Position numbers and translations under genes: made by a program. The notes beneath the pieces were generated by a model that saw nothing but the letters and a program-made list of their open reading frames with translations, did not search any database and had not been told where the DNA came from. Source: Candidatus Leptovillus affinis (GTDB lineage Bacteria; Chloroflexota; Anaerolineae; Promineifilales; Promineifilaceae). From it: a stretch of 64,000 nucleotides of DNA. Numbering within the stretch: position 1 is the first letter of the stretch; each line of letters starts with the position of its first letter. The stretch is taken from NCBI GenBank assembly GCA_016705235.1, contig JADIYP010000005.1, positions 1 through 64,000 on the forward strand. The letters are read 5' to 3'. Positions 8,919-17,294 of the stretch are shown here, piece after piece.

Positions 8919-10208
8919 ATGTCTGAATTCTTCAACGTCCTCCCTCCTGATCAAGCGCGCGATTTGCTGCTGCGTCACCTGACGGCCGTTTTGCCCAGCG
9001 AAACCATTCCCACGGCAACGGCCGTTGGCCGCATCACCGCCAAACCGCTGCGCTCATCCCTCAACCTGCCCGCCTTCCGCCGCAGCACCATGGATGGCTA
9101 CGCCGTGCGCGCCGCCGACACCTACGGCGCCTCCGAAAGCCTGCCCGCCTTCCTCACCGTCATCGGCGAAGTGCCGATGGGCCAGAACGCCGCCATCACC
9201 CTGCAAACCGGTCAGGCCGTCCTCGTCCACACCGGCGGCATGATTCCCCAATCCGCCGACGCCGTTGTGCAAATCGAACACACCCAGTCTATTCTGCCCC
9301 AATCCCCAACACCCAACCCCCATTCGCCACTCTCCGAAATCGAAGTCCTGAAAGCCGTCGCCGTCGGGCAAAACGTGCTGCAAATTGGCGAAGATGTCGC
9401 CGAAGATGAGGAAATCCTGCCCGCCGGTCATCGGCTGCGCCCTCAGGATTTGGGCGGATTGCTCGCCGTCGGCATCACCGAACTGCCGGTCGCCCGCCAG
9501 CCGCGGGTGGGCATCCTGGCCACCGGCGACGAAGTGGTCCATCCCTCGCTCATCACCCAGCCGGGCCAGGTGCGCGACATCAACAGCTACACCGTTTCCG
9601 GCCAGATAATCGAGGCGGGCGGCATTCCTGTACGCGGCGGCATCATCCCCGACAATTACGCGGCTCTGGAAACGGCCGCCGCCAAACTGCTGGCCGAATG
9701 CGACATGCTGGTATTTTCCGCCGGTTCGTCCGTCAGCGCGCGCGACATGACGGCGCGGGTGATCGACGGTCTGGGCAAACCCGGCGTGCTGCTGCACGGC
9801 GTAGCCACCCGCCCGGGAAAGCCGACCATTGTGGGGGCCATCTCGTCGGTGCGTAATGGCAAAATCATCCACAAACCGGTGTTGGGGCTGCCCGGCAACC
9901 CGGTATCGGCCATGATCCAGTTTGATATGTTTGGTATTCCGGCTATCTACTGGCTGCAAGGGTTAAAGAATATGCCCCGGCGTGGCCGCGTGTGGGCGCG
10001 GCTGAGCCAAAACGTGCCCAGCGAGAGCGGCCGCGAAGATTACGTACCCGCTCGTTTAGCAGACAGCGCCGATGGCCTCATCGCCACCCCGGTTTTTGGC
10101 AAGAGCAACCTCATCTACACGCTGGTAAACGCCGACGGCCTGATCAAAGTGCCGCTCAACAAAGCCGGCCTGGAAACCGGCGATTGGGTAGAAGTGCGGT
10201 TGTTTTAG
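8919..10208 (+). CDS. moeA: Molybdopterin molybdenumtransferase MoeA
   Basis: A 429-residue MoeA/gephyrin-E family enzyme that inserts molybdate into adenylylated molybdopterin. Recognisable segments are PAFRRSTMDGYAV near the N-terminus, HTGGMIPQSADAVVQIE, the MoaB-like domain with LATGDEV and VFSAGSSVSARDM, then TRPGKPT and LGLPGNPVSAM, and a C-terminal beta domain ending TGDWVEVRLF. The loop usually read as SGGVSVGxxD is AGSSVSARD, a variant consistent with some other MoeA branches. An internal run of CCCCAA/CCCAAC-like repeats at about 9298-9345 adds a loop (LPQSPTPNPHSPLSE). No other cofactor gene is adjacent. It follows an ASKHA-like gene by 17 bp and is convergent with the next gene. 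Confidence 0.93.
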   Translation: MSEFFNVLPPDQARDLLLRHLTAVLPSETIPTATAVGRITAKPLRSSLNLPAFRRSTMDGYAVRAADTYGASESLPAFLTVIGEVPMGQNAAITLQTGQAVLVHTGGMIPQSADAVVQIEHTQSILPQSPTPNPHSPLSEIEVLKAVAVGQNVLQIGEDVAEDEEILPAGHRLRPQDLGGLLAVGITELPVARQPRVGILATGDEVVHPSLITQPGQVRDINSYTVSGQIIEAGGIPVRGGIIPDNYAALETAAAKLLAECDMLVFSAGSSVSARDMTARVIDGLGKPGVLLHGVATRPGKPTIVGAISSVRNGKIIHKPVLGLPGNPVSAMIQFDMFGIPAIYWLQGLKNMPRRGRVWARLSQNVPSESGREDYVPARLADSADGLIATPVFGKSNLIYTLVNADGLIKVPLNKAGLETGDWVEVRLF

Positions 10209-10410
10209 AGATTGGGGATTGGGGATTGGGGATTGGAGATTAAAGGTTCTTCAGGAATTCAGGGATTGCCGATGCGTGAGCGTGTGCGCAAGGTTCTGGA
10301 GCCCTAGTGAGCATCGTGAGGTCAATCGACACCAAACCACAAACCAAAGACCCCGAAATCCTAAAGACCCAGATTAAACCAACCTCCAATCTCCAATCCC
10401 CATCATTTTG
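10209..10410. repeat. Convergent intergenic gap with heptamer repeats and long inverted repeat
   Basis: At 10208-10241 there are four ATTGGGG-type heptamers. GGGGATTGGAGATT (10228-10241) is complementary to AATCTCCAATCCCC (10388-10401). The arms lie just after the stops of two converging genes and could form a long-range bidirectional stop structure. No gene is seen. Confidence 0.6.
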
Positions 10411-11361
10411 CTAAGCAGGTTCGCCACGCCCACGGCCGTCTCGCACCACACGCCACACATAAACCGGCGCGCCTAAGATGCCCGACAACCGCAAAACCAC
10501 AAAGACGAGGAAAGAAAGGGCAACGGCCGTTTCCGACGCAGCCCCGGCGGCGGCAAACAACATCGGGGCCATCACCTCGCGCGGTCCCAACCCGCTCACC
10601 GACGGCACCAGCATCAACACCGACAGCGTCGGCACCACCAGCAGCATATAGCCAAAAGAAATCTCCAATCCCAGGGCCAGACTGGCCGTTTTCCACCACA
10701 GCGCCAACATCAAATTAAACAACAGCGAGACGCCCAGCGCTTTGCCCACAGCCTGCCAACCGCAGCCCTCCACCGCTTGCAGCAGCCGGGCAATCGGGCC
10801 ATCTCCCACAGGCGAAAGCGGCCCGGGCAGCCAGCCGCCCAATCGGCGCAGCAGCTTGCCCTGCATGAGCAAAAGCAGCAGCAGCCCGCCGCCAAGTGCG
10901 CCGCCAACCGTCAGCCCGACCACCACATCAGGGAAACCGGCAGGCCGGAAGGGCAGTACAAACAAGGACATGACAAACAGCATCAACAAGCCGGTGAATC
11001 GGTCGAGGATGACTGTGCCGGTGGCCACGCTGCCAGGCACATCGCGGGCCACTTCCAGAACGCGCACCACGTCGCCGCCAAAACCGGACAGCAGGAACAT
11101 GTTGAAAAAGTTGCCCACGAAATACAGTTCCACCAACCGGCCAAAGCGAACAGACGCGCCCACGCCGCGCAGCAGCAGCAGCCAGCGAAAAGCGCGCAGG
11201 ACCAGGCTGGCATTCATCAACAAAAAGGTAGCCAGCACCCACCACAGGTTGGCGCGGCGCAGCGTCTCAACGATGGCCGCCAGGTCAACTTCGCGCAGGA
11301 CGAGGTACAGTCCCAGAATGGTGACGCCGATTTTTAATAAGTTTGTCGCGTATTTGCGCAT
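10411..11361 (-). CDS. Flippase-like membrane protein (LPG synthase TM domain family, UPF0104)
   Basis: A 316-residue integral membrane protein of the lysylphosphatidylglycerol synthase transmembrane-like family. These proteins are often encoded with glycosyltransferases and are proposed to move or modify lipids. Several hydrophobic segments are visible (IGVTILGLYLVL, VLATFLLMNASLVL, LLMLFVMSLFVLP, LLLLLLMQG, LLVVPTLSVLMLVP). Conserved-looking pieces are LRAFRWLLLL near the N-terminus, the FVGNFFNMFLLSGFGGDVVR stretch, and SVSGLGPREV near the C-terminus. The start is taken at 11361 (MRKYATN). The longer frame to 11385 only translates the neighbouring repeat. It heads the glycosyltransferase block, being divergent from it across a repeat array, so a role in handling lipid-linked sugars is a reasonable inference. 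Confidence 0.8.
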   Translation of the reverse strand: MRKYATNLLKIGVTILGLYLVLREVDLAAIVETLRRANLWWVLATFLLMNASLVLRAFRWLLLLRGVGASVRFGRLVELYFVGNFFNMFLLSGFGGDVVRVLEVARDVPGSVATGTVILDRFTGLLMLFVMSLFVLPFRPAGFPDVVVGLTVGGALGGGLLLLLLMQGKLLRRLGGWLPGPLSPVGDGPIARLLQAVEGCGWQAVGKALGVSLLFNLMLALWWKTASLALGLEISFGYMLLVVPTLSVLMLVPSVSGLGPREVMAPMLFAAAGAASETAVALSFLVFVVLRLSGILGAPVYVWRVVRDGRGRGEPA

Positions 11362-11365
11362 AAAT

Positions 11366-11630
11366 AGACCCCAAGGGTTTAACATCGAGCAATTTTACCC
11401 CATAGGTGCAAAACCCTTGGGGTCTTCCAATTAGACCCCAAGGGTTTAACATCGAGCAATTTTACCCCATAGGTGTAAAACCCTTGGGGTCTTCCAATTT
11501 AGACCCCAAGGGTTTAACATCGAGCAATTTTACCCCATAGGTGCAAAACCCTTGGGGTCTTCCAATTTAGACCCCAAGGGTTTAACATCGAGCAATTTTA
11601 CCCCATAGGCGCAAAACCCTTGGGGTCTTC
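11366..11630. repeat. Four tandem 67-68 bp copies of the dispersed inverted repeat
   Basis: Units begin at 11366, 11433, 11501 and 11569. Each has AGACCCCAAGGGTTT, a conserved centre (AACATCGAGCAATTTTACCC), then AAAACCCTTGGGGTCT and the linker TCCAATTT. Copies differ at one or two bases only. The array separates two divergent genes, so it lies in the promoter zone of both. Confidence 0.92.
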
Positions 11631-11742
11631 CATAAAGTTTTGCGGGAATTCCAGAGTTTTTATTCGAACGCGCCACCTACGGGATACGGCCGTTTCCACC
11701 ACGCCACCTCGCAAGAACTCGCCCCACCGTTGCCACCTGTCA

Positions 11743-11748
11743 TATAAT
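11743..11748 (+). promoter_or_regulatory. TATAAT 9 bases before an ATG; possible leaderless promoter
   Basis: TATAAT at 11743-11748 ends nine bases before the ATG at 11758, and no Shine-Dalgarno-like sequence fits between them. If used, transcription would start at or next to the start codon, giving a leaderless message. No convincing -35 box is seen. Confidence 0.4.
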
Positions 11749-11757
11749 CGGCCTGTT

Positions 11758-13431
11758 ATGGCGATAAAATGGCGACACATTCCGGTAAGCTGGCTGATCA
11801 CCCCGCTGGTGCTTTTGTTCTTTTGGCTGGCCGTCAGCAGCATGGCAGGCGACAGCCCGACGATGGACGAACAAAACCATCTGGCGCGTGGGCTGGCCTT
11901 CCTGCGCACCGGCGATCCGCGCCTCAGCCTGGAGCATCCGCCGCTGGTGAACGCGCTCAGCGCGCTGCCGGTGCTTACCCTGCCCAACATCCAGCTCCCC
12001 ACCGACGACCCCAGCTGGCAGCGCCAGCCGCCCGACGTGTACTGGTATATTTTCGCCGAAAAGCTGTTGTGGCAGTACAACCACGACGTAACGCGGATGA
12101 TTTTTCTGGCCCGCCTGCCCATCGTCTTCTTGACGTTGGGTTTGGCGCTGGTGGGCTTTCAGTTTGCGCGAGAAGCGTGGGGACGGCCGTCGGCCCTGCC
12201 GGCGCTTGTCTTCCTATTATTTGAACCCAATTTGCTGGCGCACGGCCGTTACACCACCACCGATTTGGGCGGCACAGCCTTCCTGTTTCTGGCCGCTTAC
12301 CTGCTCTGGCGCATGTGGCGCGGGAATCGTTGGTCAGTGGTCCATTGGCTCCTGGCTTCCGTCGGGCTTGGATTGGCGTTTGGCAGCAAACTGTCCACCC
12401 TCATTTTTGTGCCATTTTTTGGCCTGATGGCGGTGCTGCCGCTGTATCCGGCGCGTGGGTGGCGCACGGCCGTGCGCCGCCTGCTGCAATTTCTGACCGC
12501 CGGATTAGCGTCGATTGGCGTGGTCTGGGTGATTTTTGGTTTTGAGTATGGACCCTTTCTGTTCCAATCCGCCCCTTGGGACCAGTTGAACCATCTCAGC
12601 GGTCCCATGCCCACCTTTTGGGCGGGCATCGCCAAAATATTTGATCTGGGCAGCGGCGGCCGTGCCGCTTTCTTGTTGGGCGAGTTTTCCACCGAGGGCT
12701 TCCCGGCATATTTCCCCATTGCCTTCATCACCAAAACCCCACTGCCGATTTTGCTGCTGCTGCCTCTGGCCGCCGGGCTGCTGCTGTGGGAAAAAAGAAC
12801 GCGAGGAACGGCCGTTTTCTTCCTGGTCCCGCCGCTGCTCTATTTTTTGTTCAGCCTGCAAAGCGGCCTGAACATTGGCTACCGCCACCTGCTGCCCATG
12901 CTGCCCTTTTTGCTCGTGTTGATCAGTGGCTTAACCGTCCAGACCCTAAAGATTCCTCAAACCCTCAGGGTATACGCGCTCCGTATTGGCGCGCTTTGGC
13001 TTTTGGCCGTTACGCTCTGGATTCACCCGCATTACCTGAGCTATTTCAACGTCCTGGCCGGCGGCCCAACCAACGGAGGGCGTATTTTGGTGGACAGCAA
13101 CATCGACTGGGGCCAGGATTTGCTCCGCCTGCAGCAGTGGATGGCCGACAACGATGTGGAAAAGGTGAAATTAGGCTGGTTTGGCACGGCTGATCCGGCC
13201 TACTACGGCCTGAATTATGAGCCGATGCCCGGTTTCCCCCGGCCCGAATTTTACGGCCTGTGGACCCATCCGCCCTTTAACCCGGCGGCGCCGGAGCCGG
13301 GCATCTACGCCATCAGCGTGAGCAGTTTGTGGGAGTCGCATTGGGGCGAAAAGAGCGTCTACCCCTGGTTCCGCGCCCGCGAACCCGATGCGCGTATTGG
13401 TTACTCGATCAACATTTATGACGTACGCTAA
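11758..13431 (+). CDS. GT-C type membrane glycosyltransferase (ArnT/PMT-like), short form
   Basis: A 557-residue polytopic membrane protein of the GT-C superfamily. These enzymes transfer sugars from polyprenyl-phosphate donors on the outer face of the membrane. The first external loop has the acidic motif PTMDEQNH after the first membrane span, then HPPLVNALSALP. About ten further hydrophobic segments follow. The C-terminal part has LVDSNIDWGQDLLRL, FGTADPAYYGL, and PGIYAISVSSLWES. The same landmarks occur in the proteins at 17295 and 26658, so the three are paralogues; this one lacks their C-terminal beta-sandwich. The ATG at 11758 is chosen because the upstream extension overlaps the repeat array. 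It overlaps the next gene by 14 bases. Acceptor and sugar cannot be told. Confidence 0.82.
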   Translation: MAIKWRHIPVSWLITPLVLLFFWLAVSSMAGDSPTMDEQNHLARGLAFLRTGDPRLSLEHPPLVNALSALPVLTLPNIQLPTDDPSWQRQPPDVYWYIFAEKLLWQYNHDVTRMIFLARLPIVFLTLGLALVGFQFAREAWGRPSALPALVFLLFEPNLLAHGRYTTTDLGGTAFLFLAAYLLWRMWRGNRWSVVHWLLASVGLGLAFGSKLSTLIFVPFFGLMAVLPLYPARGWRTAVRRLLQFLTAGLASIGVVWVIFGFEYGPFLFQSAPWDQLNHLSGPMPTFWAGIAKIFDLGSGGRAAFLLGEFSTEGFPAYFPIAFITKTPLPILLLLPLAAGLLLWEKRTRGTAVFFLVPPLLYFLFSLQSGLNIGYRHLLPMLPFLLVLISGLTVQTLKIPQTLRVYALRIGALWLLAVTLWIHPHYLSYFNVLAGGPTNGGRILVDSNIDWGQDLLRLQQWMADNDVEKVKLGWFGTADPAYYGLNYEPMPGFPRPEFYGLWTHPPFNPAAPEPGIYAISVSSLWESHWGEKSVYPWFRAREPDARIGYSINIYDVR

Positions 13432-15358
13432 CACCCCCGGCCCAGTAGATAAGACGCGGTTTTTATGGGCGGCCACGGCCGTTTTGCTCTTGGCGGCTCT
13501 CTTTCGGCTGGTGGCGCTGCAAGATGTGCCGCCCGGCCTGGCGCAAGACGAAGTGCTGGACGCCGACATTGCCCTGTTTATTCGCGGCGGCTACAACGCC
13601 TTTTTCTTCCGCGAGGGGTACGGCCACGAGCCGTTGTACCATTATTTGGCCGTGCCCTTTGCCCCGCTGCTGGGTGACAATGTGCTGGCGGTGCGGCTGC
13701 CGTCGGTGTTTTTGGGGCTGCTGCTGGTGGCGCTAACCATGCGCTGGGCGAAACGAGAATTTGGCGGGATGACGGCCGTTGTCGCCGGTATCGGTCTGGC
13801 GGTCAGTTGGTGGCCCATCATTTTTAGCCGCCTCGGCATCCGGCCCATTTTGGAGCCGGTGCTGCTGGCCGTGATGGCCTGGTTTTGGCCGCGCCGCCCC
13901 TGGCTGGCCGGGCTGTTTCTCGGCCTCAGCCTGTACAGCTACACCGGCGCGCGGGTGGTCTTTCTCATCCCGATTTTGTTTGCCGCCTACTGGCTGCTGC
14001 TGGGGAAGCGCGGTCGGGCGCGGTTCCCGTCGCCCTATGCGCCGCTCACAACGGCCGTCATTGTTCTCCTCATGGCCGCGCTTGTCTCCCTGCCGTTGTT
14101 CCTCACCCTGCGCGCCGATCCCACGCTGCAGCAGCGGGTGGACCAGTTGGCCGGGCCGCTGGCAGCGCTGCGCCAGGGCGACCTGAAACCGGTGCTGCAA
14201 AGCACGCTGCAAACGATGGGCGTCTTTAGTTTCACCGGCGACCCGCGCTGGACATATTCCTGGCCCGGACGGCCGTTATTCGATTGGGTGACGGCCGTGC
14301 TGTTTTATGCCGGGTTGGGTGTGGCCTTCTGGCGGCTGAAACGGCCGAATTACGCCTTTGCTCTTATCTGGCTGGCCGTCGGCCTGCTTCCCAGCGCCCT
14401 CACGCCGCAAGCGCCCAGCACCGTGCGCCTGGTTGGGGCCATGCCGGTGGTTTATGTGCTGCCAGGCCTTGCCGCCGCCGAAGCTGTCCGGTTGGCGCGG
14501 AAGAGGCCGTCGCCTCTGTTTGCGCGTGTGCTGCTGCCTGGGGTGTTAACGGCCGTGCTGCTGCTCAATATCGCGCTAACCATCCGCGATGGCTTCATCC
14601 GCTGGCCTCAGGCGTACGAAACCCGGCTGGACCATTATCAATCGGTCCTCCTGGATATCAGCCGCCACGTAAAAACCAATCCGGCCGCCGCCCTGGTGTT
14701 GGCCGACAGCTTTTATGAACCGATTGACCGGGATACCTTCCGGCGCGATTTGGGGCAGAATCCGGCGGCGCGTTGGGTGCAGACGGGCGCGCAGGTTTCA
14801 GGGGCGGTGGTGCTTCCGCAGCGCGAAGCGGGGGAGAACGGCCGTTTCTACGTGCCTGAATTTGCGCCGGTGAACCCCATCTTGCTGGCGGCGGCCGGCA
14901 TTGCGGCCGAGCCGGTTTACCGCAGCGACGGGTATCCGTCGTTCGCGGCGTATGATTTGCCCAGGGAAACGGCCGTGCCGCCCCTGCCTGTTCCCATATC
15001 ATTCGAGGGGGTGATCGACCTTGTAGGGTATACCATACGGCCGTCCGAAGCGGCTGAGCCATTGCAGTTGGTCACGGTCTGGCGCGTTGTGCAGCCGCTG
15101 CCCGCCGATCTGACCATGTTCAGTCATGTGGTTGATGCAGCGGGCAATCTGGTGGCGCAGCATGATGGCTTCGATGCCGCTCCGGCCGAATTACAGCCGG
15201 GCGACCTGGTGGTGCAGCTGCATACCATCACCCTGCCGCCCATGGACGGTCCGGCGGCGCTGCAAATCGGCCTCTATACTTCTCAGGATGGCCAGCGCCT
15301 GCGCCGAGATGGCGGTCCGCCGGACGATATGGTGGTGCTGGCGCAGGACATTCGTTGA
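13418..15358 (+). CDS. GT-C type membrane glycosyltransferase with C-terminal beta-sandwich module
   Basis: A 646-residue protein starting inside the end of the preceding gene (ATG at 13418, 14-base overlap, likely translational coupling). After one membrane span comes the acidic GT-C motif LAQDEVLDAD, then EGYGHEPLYHYL and RLPSVFLG. Further spans and the segment FSRLGIRPILEPVLL follow; the same layout is found in the protein at 19780. Roughly residues 440-520 form an external domain with LADSFYEPIDRDTF. The last 110 residues (LVGYTIRP, MFSHVVDAAGNLVAQHDG, LQPGDLVVQ, LQIGLYTSQDGQRLR) match the module shared by six proteins of this window. It probably glycosylates a surface lipid or polymer; the substrate is unknown. 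Confidence 0.82.
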   Translation: MTYANTPGPVDKTRFLWAATAVLLLAALFRLVALQDVPPGLAQDEVLDADIALFIRGGYNAFFFREGYGHEPLYHYLAVPFAPLLGDNVLAVRLPSVFLGLLLVALTMRWAKREFGGMTAVVAGIGLAVSWWPIIFSRLGIRPILEPVLLAVMAWFWPRRPWLAGLFLGLSLYSYTGARVVFLIPILFAAYWLLLGKRGRARFPSPYAPLTTAVIVLLMAALVSLPLFLTLRADPTLQQRVDQLAGPLAALRQGDLKPVLQSTLQTMGVFSFTGDPRWTYSWPGRPLFDWVTAVLFYAGLGVAFWRLKRPNYAFALIWLAVGLLPSALTPQAPSTVRLVGAMPVVYVLPGLAAAEAVRLARKRPSPLFARVLLPGVLTAVLLLNIALTIRDGFIRWPQAYETRLDHYQSVLLDISRHVKTNPAAALVLADSFYEPIDRDTFRRDLGQNPAARWVQTGAQVSGAVVLPQREAGENGRFYVPEFAPVNPILLAAAGIAAEPVYRSDGYPSFAAYDLPRETAVPPLPVPISFEGVIDLVGYTIRPSEAAEPLQLVTVWRVVQPLPADLTMFSHVVDAAGNLVAQHDGFDAAPAELQPGDLVVQLHTITLPPMDGPAALQIGLYTSQDGQRLRRDGGPPDDMVVLAQDIR

Positions 15359-15569
15359 CGGAAAATAGCAGCATAGGTAATATACTAGCTGCGCTTTTTG
15401 AAGGTGTTCCTCTGGCAGCTTAACCCACTTTCATCATGAACGAATGTCTATAGAGGGGCGAAACGATAGGTTATTCAGGGAATGGCCCTGTGTAAAGCGC
15501 AAATGCGCAGAAGGTTGTGATATGAGTTTCAAAGAAAATTTGCAAGAAAACGAGGATTCGGAGGTAAGA

Positions 15570-17177
15570 ATGGGTTCTGTTAAGCAGTTTTTGGCCGGTT
15601 CTAAGCATCGGCTAAGTGTGTTACTGGTATTTGTTCTGGCGATGGCCAGCCTGATGGGTATGGTTCTGATGTCATTGTCGGCGCGGGGTGCGGCTTATGC
15701 TCAGGCGCCCGATGTAACGCCAACGCCGACCTTTGATGAAGAGCTTCAGGCTTACATCAACGCGCACATTATCCAGGGCGATATTCGCCCGACGCCGGCC
15801 GCGCCCGAGCCGGTTGTTGCTCCTCAGACCCCGCTGGGGGTAACCGAGGTGGTTTCTTACAGCGTGGCGTTGTTATCAGACAGCGAGCGCATGGGCGCGC
15901 CCGGTGAAGTGGTGACCTACACCCTCACGTTGTCCAACACCGGTGTCCTGAGCGATGTGTATGACATTACCGCTTCATCTGTCTGGGGTATTGCCCTCCC
16001 CACGACCACTTATTCTCTGACGAATGGCACGTCCGCGCCGGTTATGGTGGCGGTGACGGTGCCGATGGGCACGATGGAAGGGGATGCGGATACGGCCGTT
16101 ATCACCGCCACATCCCGCACCGATTCCCTGGTCAACGCGGCCGTCCTCCTGACCACAACGGTGGAATACAACCGCTATTTCTTCCCCATGGTCTACAAAT
16201 CGGTTCCCCCGCCGCCCACCCCAGCCCTGACAGCCACCAATCCGAACAGCGCCAACGACTGGCAGATGAACTGGACCATCGCCGATGGCACAAACGTCCT
16301 GGGCTACGAACTCCAGCAGTCTCAAGATGCTGCCTTTGTCACCGGCATCACCACCTACAACCTGTCGACCGCGGCCGTCAGCCAGCTGATTAACACCGTG
16401 GAACCCTCCCACCAAAATGTCTACTACTTCCGCCTTCGCGCCTTAGGCAAAGACCAAAACAGCGGATGGACAAGCCCGGTGCAGGTTATCGGCGCGTATC
16501 TGGACAATTTCACCAGCAACCAGACAGGTTGGTCTGGCCCCACGCTCAAAGAAGCGCTGCGCCGCCTGACATTCATCGAAAAAAGCGACACCTGGTATGA
16601 AAACAACGATTGGTTGATCGCCCGTGTGGAAGATTCTTGGGATTGGCTCATCGCCAGCCCCATGCAGCCCGCGCCGAAAGTGCCTTACGTCATCGAATAC
16701 CGGTCGAAACCGGCCAATTTGGGCAATTTAGTGTCGCATGGCATTATCTTTGGCGCCGACTGGAACGGCGGCTTATGCCCGGATTGGAGCAGCCTGGACG
16801 GCGTATACGCGCATACAAACTGCTTCAACCATTTCTACAACAACAACATGATCTGGTCTTCAGATAAAGACCTGACGCTGTTGTGGGAACGCATCGACTT
16901 TTTGGTCTGGTGTCCAAGCTGCGGCGGCAGCCCGCTCAAGCGCCTGGGTGACACGCGCGCGGTTGGTTTCAGCCTGAACGCTTCCGATTGGAACGATTAC
17001 CGCATCGAAGTCCGCCAGAACGAAATCCGCTTCTTCATCAACGGCTCTGTTCGCTTTACGTACACCGACACCCGCTGGGTGAATGATCCCTATTTTGGGG
17101 TATTTGTTTCCACCGACGAGTACAGCAACTCGACCTGGCGGTATGAATACTTCAAAATTACGCCGTTGGACAGCTAA
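15570..17177 (+). CDS. Secreted multidomain protein (signal peptide, NEW3/DUF11-like, Fn3-like, C-terminal lectin-like domain)
   Basis: A 535-residue exported protein of unknown function. The start at 15570 is chosen because GGAGG lies five bases upstream; earlier in-frame ATGs (15444, 15522) lack this. A signal peptide (HRLSVLLVFVLAMASLMG then ARGAAYAQA) is followed by a Thr/Pro-rich stretch and a beta-rich domain with PGEVVTYTLTLSNTG, typical of DUF11/NEW3-like adhesion modules. Next are YFFPMVYKS and a PPPPTP hinge, an Fn3-like domain (DWQMNWTIADG, YYFRLRALGK), and a C-terminal domain of about 200 residues resembling LamG/concanavalin-like folds (GIIFGADWNGGLC, YRIEVRQNEIRFFINGS). It sits between glycosyltransferases and is followed by a strong hairpin terminator, so it may be a glycosylated surface protein. 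Confidence 0.65.
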   Translation: MGSVKQFLAGSKHRLSVLLVFVLAMASLMGMVLMSLSARGAAYAQAPDVTPTPTFDEELQAYINAHIIQGDIRPTPAAPEPVVAPQTPLGVTEVVSYSVALLSDSERMGAPGEVVTYTLTLSNTGVLSDVYDITASSVWGIALPTTTYSLTNGTSAPVMVAVTVPMGTMEGDADTAVITATSRTDSLVNAAVLLTTTVEYNRYFFPMVYKSVPPPPTPALTATNPNSANDWQMNWTIADGTNVLGYELQQSQDAAFVTGITTYNLSTAAVSQLINTVEPSHQNVYYFRLRALGKDQNSGWTSPVQVIGAYLDNFTSNQTGWSGPTLKEALRRLTFIEKSDTWYENNDWLIARVEDSWDWLIASPMQPAPKVPYVIEYRSKPANLGNLVSHGIIFGADWNGGLCPDWSSLDGVYAHTNCFNHFYNNNMIWSSDKDLTLLWERIDFLVWCPSCGGSPLKRLGDTRAVGFSLNASDWNDYRIEVRQNEIRFFINGSVRFTYTDTRWVNDPYFGVFVSTDEYSNSTWRYEYFKITPLDS

Positions 17178-17249
17178 GATTTGTGGCGCGTAATCCGTAA
17201 ACCGTGAACCTGCTTGCCTGAACTGTGGCAGAGGCGCGCGGTAGACGAA

Positions 17250-17290
17250 AAAACCTCGGAGGAAAGCAGGTTTTCCTCCGAGGTTTTGCT
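17250..17290 (+). terminator. Strong intrinsic-terminator-like hairpin
   Basis: AAAACCTCGGAGGAAA (17250-17265) pairs perfectly with TTTCCTCCGAGGTTTT (17272-17287) across the six-base loop GCAGGT. It lies 73 bases after the stop of the secreted protein. The 3-prime arm ends in only four T, so it may work in both directions or as an attenuator. Confidence 0.75.
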
Positions 17291-17294
17291 GTTC

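Noticed and set aside
9054..9959. Minus-strand ORF of 301 codons inside moeA
   Set aside because: Shadow of moeA; composition (HRDG, AGGYAV) typical of an antisense frame in GC-rich DNA.
11366..11630. CRISPR-like array of four units
   Set aside because: Units are 67-68 bp and identical throughout, so there are no spacers.
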